A stretch of DNA of 8,682 nucleotides, from contig JAGLDM010000406.1 in the NCBI GenBank assembly GCA_023145595.1, positions 1 to 8,682 on the forward strand, read 5' to 3'. A program made the translations under genes and the position numbers. How positions within the stretch are numbered: the stretch's first letter is position 1; the number at the start of each line of letters is the position of its first letter. This DNA is from Flavobacteriaceae bacterium. GTDB taxonomy: Bacteria; Bacteroidota; Bacteroidia; Flavobacteriales; Flavobacteriaceae. The notes beneath the pieces are model-generated. The model was given only the letters and a program-made list of their open reading frames with translations. It was not told where the DNA came from and did no database searches. Of this stretch, positions 1 to 7,035 are shown piece by piece.

Positions 1-71
1 CCAACAGCACAAGCCTGTACTAATAGAATTAGAACAATTATTGCGATATAAATATTAAAATTTCTTTTCAT
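1..71 (-). CDS. Outer-membrane efflux lipoprotein (TolC/OprM-type), N-terminal fragment
   Basis: Only the first 23 codons and two bases of the next are in the window. They read MKRNFNIYIAIIVLILLVQA followed by C21-A-V. This is a short basic start, a hydrophobic stretch and a VQAC lipobox with the lipidated cysteine at residue 21, so a signal peptidase II lipoprotein is expected. The start ATG lies 2 nt after the stop of the RND pump gene (TAA-TA-ATG). In Bacteroidota, adaptor-pump-channel operons usually end with an OprM/NodT-type outer-membrane factor, which is often a lipoprotein, and the upstream adaptor carries the motif that docks to such channels. The lipoprotein signal is seen directly. 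Identity as the channel is inferred from operon position, because no channel domain is visible here. A different lipoprotein cannot be excluded. Confidence 0.65.
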   Translation of the reverse strand, partial: MKRNFNIYIAIIVLILLVQACAV

Positions 72-73
72 TA

Positions 74-3000
74 TTAATCCTCTGATTCTTGTTCTTGATT
101 CAATTTTTCTAAGTCTCGCTTTTTTTCATATCCGGCTATTTTTCCAATAAACACAAAAAGCATCGGGTACATAAATACCCCTAAAAATGTTGCAATTCCC
201 ATTCCGCCCAACAAAGCTACTCCCATAACTTTACGAGCTTCGGCACCTGAACCAGATGCAATCACCAACGGAAACACTCCTAAAATAAATGAAAATGCCG
301 TCATTAAAATAGGTCTAAATCGCTCTTTTGCGGCTTCCATAGCTGCATCAAACAAACTTGCTCCATTTTTAAATTCATCAATCGCAAATTCAACAATTAG
401 TATCGCATTCTTCGCTGCCATACCAATCAACATTACAAAAGAAACCTGAGCAAAAATATTATTTTCAAAAGTCGGACTTATCAATCTACCAATCCAAAGA
501 GCAAACAAAGCTCCAAAAATCGCGAATGGTGTTCCCATTAAAATAGACAAAGGAAGTGACCAACTTTCGTACTGAGCTGCTAAAATCAGAAAGACAAAAA
601 CGAGTGAAAACGTAAGAATAACCCCTAAAGATCCAGATGCTTTTTCCTCTTGATACGACATTGCATTCCATGTATACCCCATTCCGTTTGGCAGCACTTC
701 TGCAGCAACTTCTTTTAACGCATTTCTTGCATCATCAGATGTATAACCCTCGGCAGGAGCACCGGTAACCTCAACGGATCTATATAAATTAAATCGAGTC
801 GTATAATCGGGTCCCGAAATTGGTTTTACTGAAACAAGAGTTGATAATGGAACCATATCTCCTTTATCATTTCTGATAAAAAATTTATTGATTTGAGATT
901 CATCTACACGATATTCTGGTTCTGCTTGAATATATGTTTTATACAAACGTCCGAATCTGGTAAAATCATTTACATAAGCACCTCCCATAAATGCACCAAC
1001 AGTGGTATAAAGTTCACTTAACTTCACTCCCAACTTCAATGCTTTTTCCTTATCAATATCCATAAAACGCTGTGGAACTGTTGCCTGAAAAGTGGTTCTT
1101 GCACTTGCAATTTCTGGACGTTCATTTGCTGCCTTAATAAATTTCATTGCATTCTCAGAAAGGTATTCCGGAGTGTTTCCTTTCCTGTCTTGTAGCATAA
1201 TACTATAACCAGAACCATTTCCTAATCCGGGTATTGCTGGGGGTCCAAAAGCAAATGCTTGTGCATCTTTCACTTTAAAATACAATAACTTATTTACCTT
1301 ATCTATAATTTGATTTGCTGTTAAATCGCGTTCCGACCAATCTTTTAGAGAAACAAATAAGAATCCCGTATTTGAAGTCATTGCACCAGAAAGAATACTA
1401 TAACCAGTGGCAGTGGTAATAAATTCTACTTCTGGAATTTCTTTTAAAATATGCTCAATTTGTTTACTCACTACATCCGACCGTTGAAGTGATGCTGCAT
1501 TTGGCAACTGTAAATTCACAAAGAAATATCCCATGTCCTCTTCTGGTATAAATCCGCCTGGAACCATTTTCCCAAAGAAACCTGCAGCCACCGTCATAAC
1601 GACGATAAAAAGCAGACTCCGTTTCATTTTACGAGTTACGATATTTGCAAAACTCATATAAGAATCGGTTGTTTTATCCATTCCTTTATTGAATTTCCCA
1701 AAAAACCATCCCAAAGGTCCTTTATAAGGCTTCGGTTCTTTTAGTAAAATTGAGCATAAAGCTGGACTTAAAGTCAGCGCATTTACAGAAGATACCAATA
1801 CCGAAACAACAATAGTTATGGCAAACTGCTGGTATAATAATCCGGTGATACCCGCCATTCCTGCTACCGGAATAAAAACTGCCACCATTACAAAAGTAGT
1901 TGCTATAATCGGAGCTGTTACTTTAGACATCGCGTCTAATGTCGCTTCTTTCGCTTTCATCCCTTTGGCTATATTCACCTGAACAGCTTCCACCACAACA
2001 ATGGCATCATCCACCACAATCCCGATAGCTAAAACCAAACCTAATAGCGACAATACATTGACACTAAATCCCAAACTTGGAAAAAATATAAACGCTCCTA
2101 CTAAAGATACAGGAATTGCCAACGTAGGAATTAAAGTTGCCCTCCAATCTTGGATAAAAATAAAAACAACTAATACAACTAATAATAATGCTATAAAAAG
2201 TGTTTCTACAATATCACTAATTCCCGCTTCAATCGCTCTTGTTGTATCTAAAGAGACATCGTACTCAATACTTTCTGGAAAGTCTTTAGCTAGTTCATCC
2301 ATCTGCTCTTTAACATTTGCGGCTAACTCTAACCCATTTGCTCCGGGTGCTTGATACAATGCAATAATCGCTGATGTCTTTCCATTTACCCTCGGAATCA
2401 TATTATAGGTTTCTACTCCTAAATTGATCGTAGCTACATCCTTTAATTTTATGTGAGATCCATTAGGAAGTGTTCTTACTACAATATCTCCAAATGCTGC
2501 TGCCGAATTAAACCGTTCTGGCAATCGAACAGAATAGGTGAATTCAGTTCCAACAGGTGCAGGTTCTGCTCCAAATTTACCACCAGGAACAATGATGTTT
2601 TGGTCATTAATTGCTGAAATAATTTCAGGAACAGTTAAACTCAAATGCGCCAATCTATCTGGCTTTATCCAAATTCGCATTGAATAATCAGATGCTCCTA
2701 AAACATTCACACTCCCTATACCTTGAATTCTAGAAAGTTGATCTTTTATATTGATTAAGGCGTAATTTCCTAAGAAATCTTGATCATACCTACCGTCTGA
2801 AGTAATGGCGATAAGCATCAAAATATTTGGGAGCGATTTTTCTGTGGTAACTCCCAACTTCGTTACGGATGGTGGTAATTTAGCAGATGCGGCCGATACT
2901 TTATTCTGCGCCAATACCGTGTTCATATCAGGGTCGGTTCCAACATCAAAAGAAATTTGAATATTCATAGAACCGTCATTGGCATTGGTTGATTTCATGT

Positions 3001-3238
3001 ATATCATGTTATCAACCCCGTTGATTTGTTGCTCTAACGGTGTAGCCACAGACTCCTCTACACTAATCGCATTTGCACCTGTGTAATTTGCTCTAACCTG
3101 AACAATAGGTGGTGTAAGATTAGGGTATTGCTCAATAGGCAAGCCAATCAATGCAACGGATCCAACAATTACAATTACAATAGCAATCACCATTGCTACA
3201 ATAGGTCTGTGTACAAAAAAATTTCCTTTATCTGCCAT
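74..3238 (-). CDS. RND-family multidrug efflux pump, AcrB/MexB (HAE1) type, inner-membrane subunit
   Basis: This 1054-residue protein is the usual length for the HAE1 family. It is the proton-driven transporter that moves drugs or other amphiphiles from periplasm or membrane into an outer-membrane channel. It shows the expected twofold layout: TM1 at about 12-32, a large periplasmic loop to about 340, TM2-6 at about 343-498, TM7 at about 541-558, a second periplasmic loop to about 868, and TM8-12 at about 872-1032. The proton-relay residues line up with AcrB: D410-D411 in TM4 (GIVVDDAIVVVE), K943 in TM10 (GMAAKNAILIVEF), and R973 and T980 before and in TM11 (RFRPILMT). The porter-domain signatures GFIPEEDMG (562-570) and FGPPAIPGLG (664-673) are present. 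The C-terminus is a short charged cytoplasmic tail ending in EQESED. The ATG is 7 nt after the adaptor stop, so the genes are co-transcribed. Nothing appears truncated. The substrate cannot be read from the sequence. Confidence 0.96.
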   Translation of the reverse strand: MADKGNFFVHRPIVAMVIAIVIVIVGSVALIGLPIEQYPNLTPPIVQVRANYTGANAISVEESVATPLEQQINGVDNMIYMKSTNANDGSMNIQISFDVGTDPDMNTVLAQNKVSAASAKLPPSVTKLGVTTEKSLPNILMLIAITSDGRYDQDFLGNYALINIKDQLSRIQGIGSVNVLGASDYSMRIWIKPDRLAHLSLTVPEIISAINDQNIIVPGGKFGAEPAPVGTEFTYSVRLPERFNSAAAFGDIVVRTLPNGSHIKLKDVATINLGVETYNMIPRVNGKTSAIIALYQAPGANGLELAANVKEQMDELAKDFPESIEYDVSLDTTRAIEAGISDIVETLFIALLLVVLVVFIFIQDWRATLIPTLAIPVSLVGAFIFFPSLGFSVNVLSLLGLVLAIGIVVDDAIVVVEAVQVNIAKGMKAKEATLDAMSKVTAPIIATTFVMVAVFIPVAGMAGITGLLYQQFAITIVVSVLVSSVNALTLSPALCSILLKEPKPYKGPLGWFFGKFNKGMDKTTDSYMSFANIVTRKMKRSLLFIVVMTVAAGFFGKMVPGGFIPEEDMGYFFVNLQLPNAASLQRSDVVSKQIEHILKEIPEVEFITTATGYSILSGAMTSNTGFLFVSLKDWSERDLTANQIIDKVNKLLYFKVKDAQAFAFGPPAIPGLGNGSGYSIMLQDRKGNTPEYLSENAMKFIKAANERPEIASARTTFQATVPQRFMDIDKEKALKLGVKLSELYTTVGAFMGGAYVNDFTRFGRLYKTYIQAEPEYRVDESQINKFFIRNDKGDMVPLSTLVSVKPISGPDYTTRFNLYRSVEVTGAPAEGYTSDDARNALKEVAAEVLPNGMGYTWNAMSYQEEKASGSLGVILTFSLVFVFLILAAQYESWSLPLSILMGTPFAIFGALFALWIGRLISPTFENNIFAQVSFVMLIGMAAKNAILIVEFAIDEFKNGASLFDAAMEAAKERFRPILMTAFSFILGVFPLVIASGSGAEARKVMGVALLGGMGIATFLGVFMYPMLFVFIGKIAGYEKKRDLEKLNQEQESED

Positions 3239-3245
3239 GTGCTAC

Positions 3246-4388
3246 CTATTCTTTAGAACCTTCAAATTCAACAATTTTTGGTTTTATAACTAACCCAGAC
3301 CTAACTTTCTGCAAGCCCTCTAAAACGACTAAATCGTTTAAAGCTAATCCGCTCACAACAACATAAAACCTTCCGCTTTTTTGTCCAAGTTCTATCTGTT
3401 TTTGAACTACTTTATTATCTTTATCTACTGTAAATACCGAATAGGCTCCCTGTAATTCTGTTACACATTTTTGCGGAACAAGAATTGCATTCTCTAATTG
3501 CGCTCCTCTAATTTTAACACGTGCAAATTGACCTGGTCTAATTAAATTTTTTGGGTTTTGAAACGTACTTTGAACCAAAATTGCTCCTGTAGATGAGTTT
3601 ACACTTCGGTCAATAAAATTAATATGACCTTGATATTCATAATCGGTACCATCCGCTAATATCAATGAAACTTCTACAGCGTCTTTTTTAGATGATTTCC
3701 TTTTCAAATTTTTATCACTATAGTTTTTCGCGAGTTTCAAATATTCTATTTCAGATAAAAAGAACTCCACATGAACACTATCAATATCAGAAACAGTATT
3801 CAAAATTACTGGGTTTGGCTCTCTTCCAACAAATTCTCCTACCCTTGCCAAGGTTTTTCCTATAACACCATCGGTTGGTGCATAAACATTTGCATAGCCT
3901 AAATTAATTTGTGCATTTTTCAAATTCGCTTTTGCTGCTCTCAGTCCAGATTTAGCCGCATCTCTATTTGCTTTTGCATCGTCTAAATCACGTTTACTCA
4001 CAGCATTTAATTCAGCAAGGGGTTGAATTCTTGCCAAGTCACTTTCGGCTTGGACTAAATAAGTTTTTGCCTGTGCCACCTTACTTTGCTCTGCAATTAC
4101 ACTTTCTTGAAAAGGGGAAGAGTCTATAACATACAATAAATCTCCTTTTTTTACTCTACGACCTTCCTCAAAATGAATCCCTTCTAAATACCCTTCTATT
4201 CTTGCGCGAATAGGAATATCTGTTTGGCCATAGACTTGTCCAACAAAATCTTCATACAACGAAATATTTTTTGGTAAAATCTCAACAACAGCAACCTCTT
4301 GAGGTGGCATTGCTTTTTTTGCTTCTTCTTTTTTACATGAAATTACCAATGTCGCCATCATTAAAATCAAAAGTTGCATTCTCTTCAT
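3246..4388 (-). CDS. RND efflux periplasmic adaptor (membrane fusion protein, AcrA-like) lipoprotein
   Basis: This 380-residue adaptor bridges the RND pump and an outer-membrane channel. I start it at the ATG at 4388 because that gives a clean lipoprotein signal, MKRMQLLILMMATLVISC, with the lipidated Cys at residue 18 followed by KKEE. The frame stays open to a TTG at 4451, but that would add 21 residues with no signal-peptide logic and would overlap the likely promoter. Domains in order are beta-barrel strand 1 (about 30-60), the first lipoyl half (about 62-89, GYLEGIHFEEGRRVKKGDLL), an alpha-hairpin (about 92-165), the second lipoyl half (about 167-188, YAPTDGVIGKTLARVGEFVG), then the beta-barrel and membrane-proximal domains. 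R120, L124 and S131 in the hairpin reproduce the R-x3-L-x6-S motif that AcrA-type adaptors use to contact TolC-type channels. It is the first gene of the efflux operon, 7 nt upstream of the pump. An ATG at 4418 is a less likely alternative start. Confidence 0.93.
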   Translation of the reverse strand: MKRMQLLILMMATLVISCKKEEAKKAMPPQEVAVVEILPKNISLYEDFVGQVYGQTDIPIRARIEGYLEGIHFEEGRRVKKGDLLYVIDSSPFQESVIAEQSKVAQAKTYLVQAESDLARIQPLAELNAVSKRDLDDAKANRDAAKSGLRAAKANLKNAQINLGYANVYAPTDGVIGKTLARVGEFVGREPNPVILNTVSDIDSVHVEFFLSEIEYLKLAKNYSDKNLKRKSSKKDAVEVSLILADGTDYEYQGHINFIDRSVNSSTGAILVQSTFQNPKNLIRPGQFARVKIRGAQLENAILVPQKCVTELQGAYSVFTVDKDNKVVQKQIELGQKSGRFYVVVSGLALNDLVVLEGLQKVRSGLVIKPKIVEFEGSKE

Positions 4389-4420
4389 AAATAAGTGTAT
4401 TAATAATTTATTCAGCATTC

Positions 4421-4451
4421 TAAATATAATGTAATTAGAACCTAGGAACAA
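4421..4451 (-). promoter_or_regulatory. Putative Bacteroidota-type promoter for the RND efflux operon
   Basis: Read on the minus strand, TTG (4449-4451) is followed after 20 nt by TATATTTA (4421-4428). This matches the Bacteroidota sigma-A consensus TTG-N(about 19)-TAnnTTTG with one mismatch in the -7 box. Transcription would start near 4414, giving a leader of about 26 nt to the chosen ATG at 4388. That supports this start over the upstream in-frame TTG, which would lie in the -33 box itself. The match is by eye in AT-rich DNA, so confidence is moderate. Confidence 0.45.
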
Positions 4452-4526
4452 TTTTAATTCCGCTAAATTATTTTACAAACATACAACTACAAGGCATATT
4501 CTCCTATTAAAATTAAAATTCAAACC

Positions 4527-4567
4527 AAAAAAAACTGTCTAGATTTAAATCTATAGACAGCCTTTTT
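4527..4567. terminator. Bidirectional intrinsic terminator-like hairpin between divergent operons
   Basis: CTGTCTA (4535-4541) pairs perfectly with TAGACAG (4554-4560). The inner GAT (4542-4544) can pair with ATC (4549-4551) around a TTAA loop, leaving a 2-nt TA bulge at 4552-4553. On the left is an uninterrupted A8 (4527-4534), which becomes U8 directly after the stem in a minus-strand transcript. On the right is CC followed by T5 (4563-4567), a weaker U-tract for plus-strand transcripts. The structure therefore fits a strong minus-strand and a weaker plus-strand Rho-independent terminator. Its position is odd because both neighbouring operons transcribe away from it. It may block antisense or readthrough RNA from entering either operon. 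A protein-binding palindrome is the main alternative. Confidence 0.6.
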
Positions 4568-4606
4568 AAATCCTTAAATTGCAAAGTAAAAACAGATTAA
4601 TGGAAC

Positions 4607-4634
4607 TTTAACAATCCTAAATAATGTATCTTTG
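4607..4634 (+). promoter_or_regulatory. Putative Bacteroidota-type promoter for the dapF-GNAT-mltG operon
   Basis: TATCTTTG at 4627-4634 is an exact TAnnTTTG -7 box. The -33 region is weaker: TTTA at 4607-4610, with a TTT 17 nt from the -7 box, in place of TTG. The predicted start near 4641 would leave a leader of about 65 nt before the dapF ATG. No competing -7 box lies closer to the gene. Confidence 0.55.
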
Positions 4635-4665
4635 TCAAAATAAGCCACTCATAACTGAAATTAAA

Positions 4666-4688
4666 TTCCTTAAGGAAATAATCATTAT
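4666..4688 (+). promoter_or_regulatory. Two abutting palindromes in the dapF 5' leader
   Basis: TTCCTTAAGGAA (4666-4677) is a perfect 12-bp palindrome. It is followed without a gap by ATAATCATTAT (4678-4688), an 11-nt inverted repeat with a single central base. Both lie downstream of the predicted transcription start and 18 nt or more before the dapF ATG. They could be an operator, a weak RNA structure or chance in AT-rich DNA. No regulator is suggested by the sequence. Confidence 0.25.
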
Positions 4689-4706
4689 GGATACACTAAT
4701 AAACAC

Positions 4707-5480
4707 ATGAAAATACACTTTTATAAATACCAAGGAACCGGAAATGACTTCGTGATGATTGATAATCGGGAGGGAAATTTTCCAAAAAACGATACGCAAT
4801 TAATCAATAAAATCTGTGACCGCAAATTTGGAGTTGGGGCAGACGGCCTCATTCTTTTGGAAAATTCTAACACAACAGATTTCAAAATGGTGTATTATAA
4901 TGCCGATGGGTATGAAGGAAGTATGTGTGGTAACGGTGGAAGATGCTTGGTTGCTTTTGCAAACCAACTGAATGTTATTGAAGAAAAAGCCACTTTTGAA
5001 GCAGTTGACGGTTTACATTATGCCACTTTTAAAAAAGGCATCGTAAGTTTACAAATGATTGATGTTGCTACTGTAGAAGCATTTGAATCGCATTCCTTTT
5101 TAGATACTGGATCACCTCATCATGTTGCATTTATTGAAGACATTGAAAATTTTGATGTAACCACTAAAGGGAAGGAAATCAGATATGGAAGTCCTTATTT
5201 TGAAGAAGGAACTAATGTGAATTTTGCTGAATTGATTGATGAAGATACTATAAAGGTACGAACTTACGAAAGAGGTGTAGAAGATGAAACCTTAAGTTGT
5301 GGTACCGGAGTTACAGCGGTTGCAATTGCGGCAAATTTTAGCAATAAATTGAAATGCAACAAAATTAATATTAAAGCCGTTGGTGGCGACTTATCAGTTA
5401 GTTTCGATAGACAGAACAATCAATATACGAATGTGATTTTAACAGGCCCAGCCACTTTTGTTTATGAAGGCTTCTTTTAA
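4707..5480 (+). CDS. dapF: Diaminopimelate epimerase
   Basis: DapF interconverts LL- and meso-diaminopimelate in the cytoplasm, a late step of the lysine pathway. It supplies the meso-DAP used for peptidoglycan cross-links and for lysine. This 257-residue protein is slightly shorter than the E. coli enzyme but complete. It starts MKIHFYKYQGTGNDFVMID, the family N-terminus. The two cofactor-independent racemase cysteines are C74 in MCGNGGRC (73-80) and C198 in SCGTG (197-201). Further substrate-site signatures are CDRKFGVGADG (37-47), DTGSPHHV (133-140), and the ER pair at 188-189 before the second cysteine. The ATG at 4707 agrees with the family N-terminus and has no Shine-Dalgarno sequence. 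It is first in an operon with a GNAT gene 3 nt downstream and then mltG, which links meso-DAP supply to murein processing. Confidence 0.97.
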   Translation: MKIHFYKYQGTGNDFVMIDNREGNFPKNDTQLINKICDRKFGVGADGLILLENSNTTDFKMVYYNADGYEGSMCGNGGRCLVAFANQLNVIEEKATFEAVDGLHYATFKKGIVSLQMIDVATVEAFESHSFLDTGSPHHVAFIEDIENFDVTTKGKEIRYGSPYFEEGTNVNFAELIDEDTIKVRTYERGVEDETLSCGTGVTAVAIAANFSNKLKCNKINIKAVGGDLSVSFDRQNNQYTNVILTGPATFVYEGFF

Positions 5481-5483
5481 TTC

Positions 5484-6008
5484 ATGAAAACTCTCACCAA
5501 CAAACATATTAGTTTAAGAGCAATAGAACCAAACGATCTCGCTTTTCTATATCAAATTGAAAATGACGAATCTTTTTGGGCTGTTAGCAATACGCAAAAA
5601 CCTTTTTCTAAATTTTTATTACAGCAATATTTAGAGAATGCATATCAAGATATTTACCAAGCAAAGCAATTGCGACTAATTATTTTCGAGAATGAATCAA
5701 ATACTTCTGTAGGAATGATTGATTTATTTGATTTTGACCCAAAAAATTTAAGGGTCGGATTGGGGATTTTAATTTCTCCCAAATATCAAAAGAAAGGATA
5801 TGCCTCTGAAGCCTTAGAATTACTCATAAAATATACTTTTTTGCATTTGGATACACATCAAATTTTTGCAAATATTGGCGAAGATAATCTGAATAGCATT
5901 CGTCTGTTTGAAAATCATGGATTTAAAAAGGTTGGTGTCAAAAAAGATTGGATTTATAGCAATCAAAAATTTAAAAACGAACTACTTTATCAACTTATTA
6001 ATGAATAA
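5484..6008 (+). CDS. GNAT-family N-acetyltransferase (RimJ/RimL/SpeG-like)
   Basis: This 174-residue single-domain acetyl-CoA-dependent acetyltransferase begins KHISLRAIEPNDLAFLYQIEND, the usual RimJ/RimL-type opening. The acetyl-CoA pyrophosphate-binding motif A is YQKKGYASEAL (101-111), preceded by the beta-4 strand GLGILISP (92-99). Motif B is NLNSIRLFENHGF (135-147), and a C-terminal strand follows (LLYQLINE). By eye the spacing and C-terminal half resemble spermidine acetyltransferase SpeG and its paralogues, but the acceptor cannot be deduced. A protein N-terminus, a polyamine, an amino sugar or another amine are all possible. The ATG lies 3 nt after the dapF stop, and the last 8 nt (ATGAATAA) contain the mltG start, so expression is probably translationally coupled within the operon. 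A role in cell-wall metabolism is inferred only from its position between dapF and mltG. Confidence 0.9.
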   Translation: MKTLTNKHISLRAIEPNDLAFLYQIENDESFWAVSNTQKPFSKFLLQQYLENAYQDIYQAKQLRLIIFENESNTSVGMIDLFDFDPKNLRVGLGILISPKYQKKGYASEALELLIKYTFLHLDTHQIFANIGEDNLNSIRLFENHGFKKVGVKKDWIYSNQKFKNELLYQLINE

Positions 6009-7035
6009 GAAAAAATTATTTCTCACTATTATTACAGGAACTTTTTTAATTGGCTGCGTAGTTGCAATAAATCTCTACTCCAAAATATTTAGTAGCAATG
6101 TAAAAAGTGACACCACTATACATATAACGTCAGATTCTGATTTTGCTACCGTACTTGAACTTTTAACACCTGTTTTAGAAAATACAAACTCCTTTGAATG
6201 GGTCGCAACAAAAAAGAACTACCCCAATACTATTAAATCTGGAAAATATGTTTTGACATCTGGAATGAATAACAATGAGTTGGTAAATCTATTGAGGAGT
6301 GGAAACCAAATGGTTATTCAACTGTCTTTTAACAACCAAGATTCTTTAGAAAAATTAGCGGGTAGAATAGCGCAACAAATTGAACCAGATTCAATAACTC
6401 TTCTCACAGTAATGAAAGAATCTTCATTTCTTTCTAAGAATAAGTTTACCTACAGAACTGCTCTAGGCATGTATATTCCCAATAGTTATCAATTCTACTG
6501 GAACACATCTGCTGAGAAATTTAGAAGGAAAATGCTGGATGCATACAAGAAATTCTGGACAAACGATAAAATAGCCAAAGCAAAAAAACAGAAACTATCC
6601 ATTGAACAAGTAATTACTTTAGCCTCTATTGTACAAAAGGAAACCCAAACCGTTTCTGAACGCCCAAAGGTCGCTGGCTTGTATTTAAACCGATACCATC
6701 ACAAATGGCCGTTACAAGCCGACCCTACGGTGATCTTTGCTATAAAAGAAAAGTATGGACAAGACAAAGTGGTAAAAAGAGTGCTTCTCAAGGATTTAGA
6801 AATAGATTCTAAATACAACACCTATAAAATTCAAGGCATCCCTCCAGGACCTATAAGTATGCCTGATATTTCATCTATCAATGCTGTACTAAATCCGGCA
6901 AGTCATGACTATTATTATATGTGTGCCGATATTGAAAATTTTGGTCAACATATATTTGCCCGAACTTTAGCACAGCACAACAGAAATGCGGCAAAATATC
7001 AGAAATGGCTCAATAAACAAGGGGTTTTGAGGTAA
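6001..7035 (+). CDS. mltG: Endolytic murein transglycosylase MltG (YceG-like)
   Basis: MltG is an inner-membrane lytic transglycosylase that cleaves nascent glycan strands near the membrane and helps set their length. This 344-residue protein has an N-terminal anchor (about 6-28), a LysM-like subdomain (about 38-105, including SGKYVLTSGMNNNELVNLL) and the YceG catalytic domain. Conserved stretches are MYIPNSYQFYW (157-167), LASIVQKET (207-215) with the predicted catalytic Glu at E214, SERPKVAGLYLNR (219-231), LQADPTVIFA (238-247), IQGIPPGPIS (277-286) and the C-terminal AQHN (324-327). The E. coli enzyme has EKET where this one has QKET, so the catalytic Glu itself is kept. The frame stays open to an ATG at 5908, but that adds 31 residues read out of frame from the GNAT gene and no membrane logic. 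The ATG at 6001 gives MNKKK plus a hydrophobic segment. LIGC (16-19) resembles a lipobox, but hydrophobic residues continue past the Cys, so a transmembrane anchor is favoured. Confidence 0.95.
   Translation: MNKKKLFLTIITGTFLIGCVVAINLYSKIFSSNVKSDTTIHITSDSDFATVLELLTPVLENTNSFEWVATKKNYPNTIKSGKYVLTSGMNNNELVNLLRSGNQMVIQLSFNNQDSLEKLAGRIAQQIEPDSITLLTVMKESSFLSKNKFTYRTALGMYIPNSYQFYWNTSAEKFRRKMLDAYKKFWTNDKIAKAKKQKLSIEQVITLASIVQKETQTVSERPKVAGLYLNRYHHKWPLQADPTVIFAIKEKYGQDKVVKRVLLKDLEIDSKYNTYKIQGIPPGPISMPDISSINAVLNPASHDYYYMCADIENFGQHIFARTLAQHNRNAAKYQKWLNKQGVLR

Larger units (their letters stand above)
4389..4706. other. Divergent intergenic region between the efflux operon and the dapF operon
   Basis: This 318-nt region has no convincing gene. 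From left to right it holds the adaptor gene's 5' leader and putative promoter (minus strand, 4421-4451), an isolated TAnnTTTG match on the minus strand at 4476-4483 (TATGTTTG) with no partner TTG at the right distance, an A/T-flanked hairpin (4527-4567), and the dapF promoter and leader (4607-4706). No regulator gene sits between the two operons, so any local transcriptional control must be cis-acting or come from a distant regulator. Confidence 0.7.

Noticed and set aside
486..671. 61-codon minus-strand reading frame inside the RND pump gene
   Set aside because: It is an alternative frame within the strongly conserved TM8-TM10 part of the pump, with no recognisable product.
2001..2354. 117-codon plus-strand reading frame opposite the RND pump gene
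   Set aside because: It lies entirely antisense to the conserved TM2-TM4 region of the pump. Its composition (Thr, Ser, Asn, Lys-rich) is what an antisense frame of hydrophobic membrane codons gives.
4476..4483. Minus-strand TATGTTTG as the main efflux-operon promoter
   Set aside because: It matches the -7 consensus exactly but lacks a TTG 17-23 nt upstream. The element at 4421-4451 has both boxes at the right spacing.
5908..6000. 31-codon N-terminal extension of mltG
   Set aside because: It would overlap the GNAT gene out of frame by a further 93 nt and put a charged segment before the membrane anchor. The ATG at 6001 gives a normal MNKKK plus hydrophobic start.
6046..6057. LIGC lipobox-like motif in MltG (residues 16-19)
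   Set aside because: The hydrophobic segment continues beyond the cysteine (VVAINLY), as in a transmembrane anchor, and MltG is known as a membrane-anchored enzyme.
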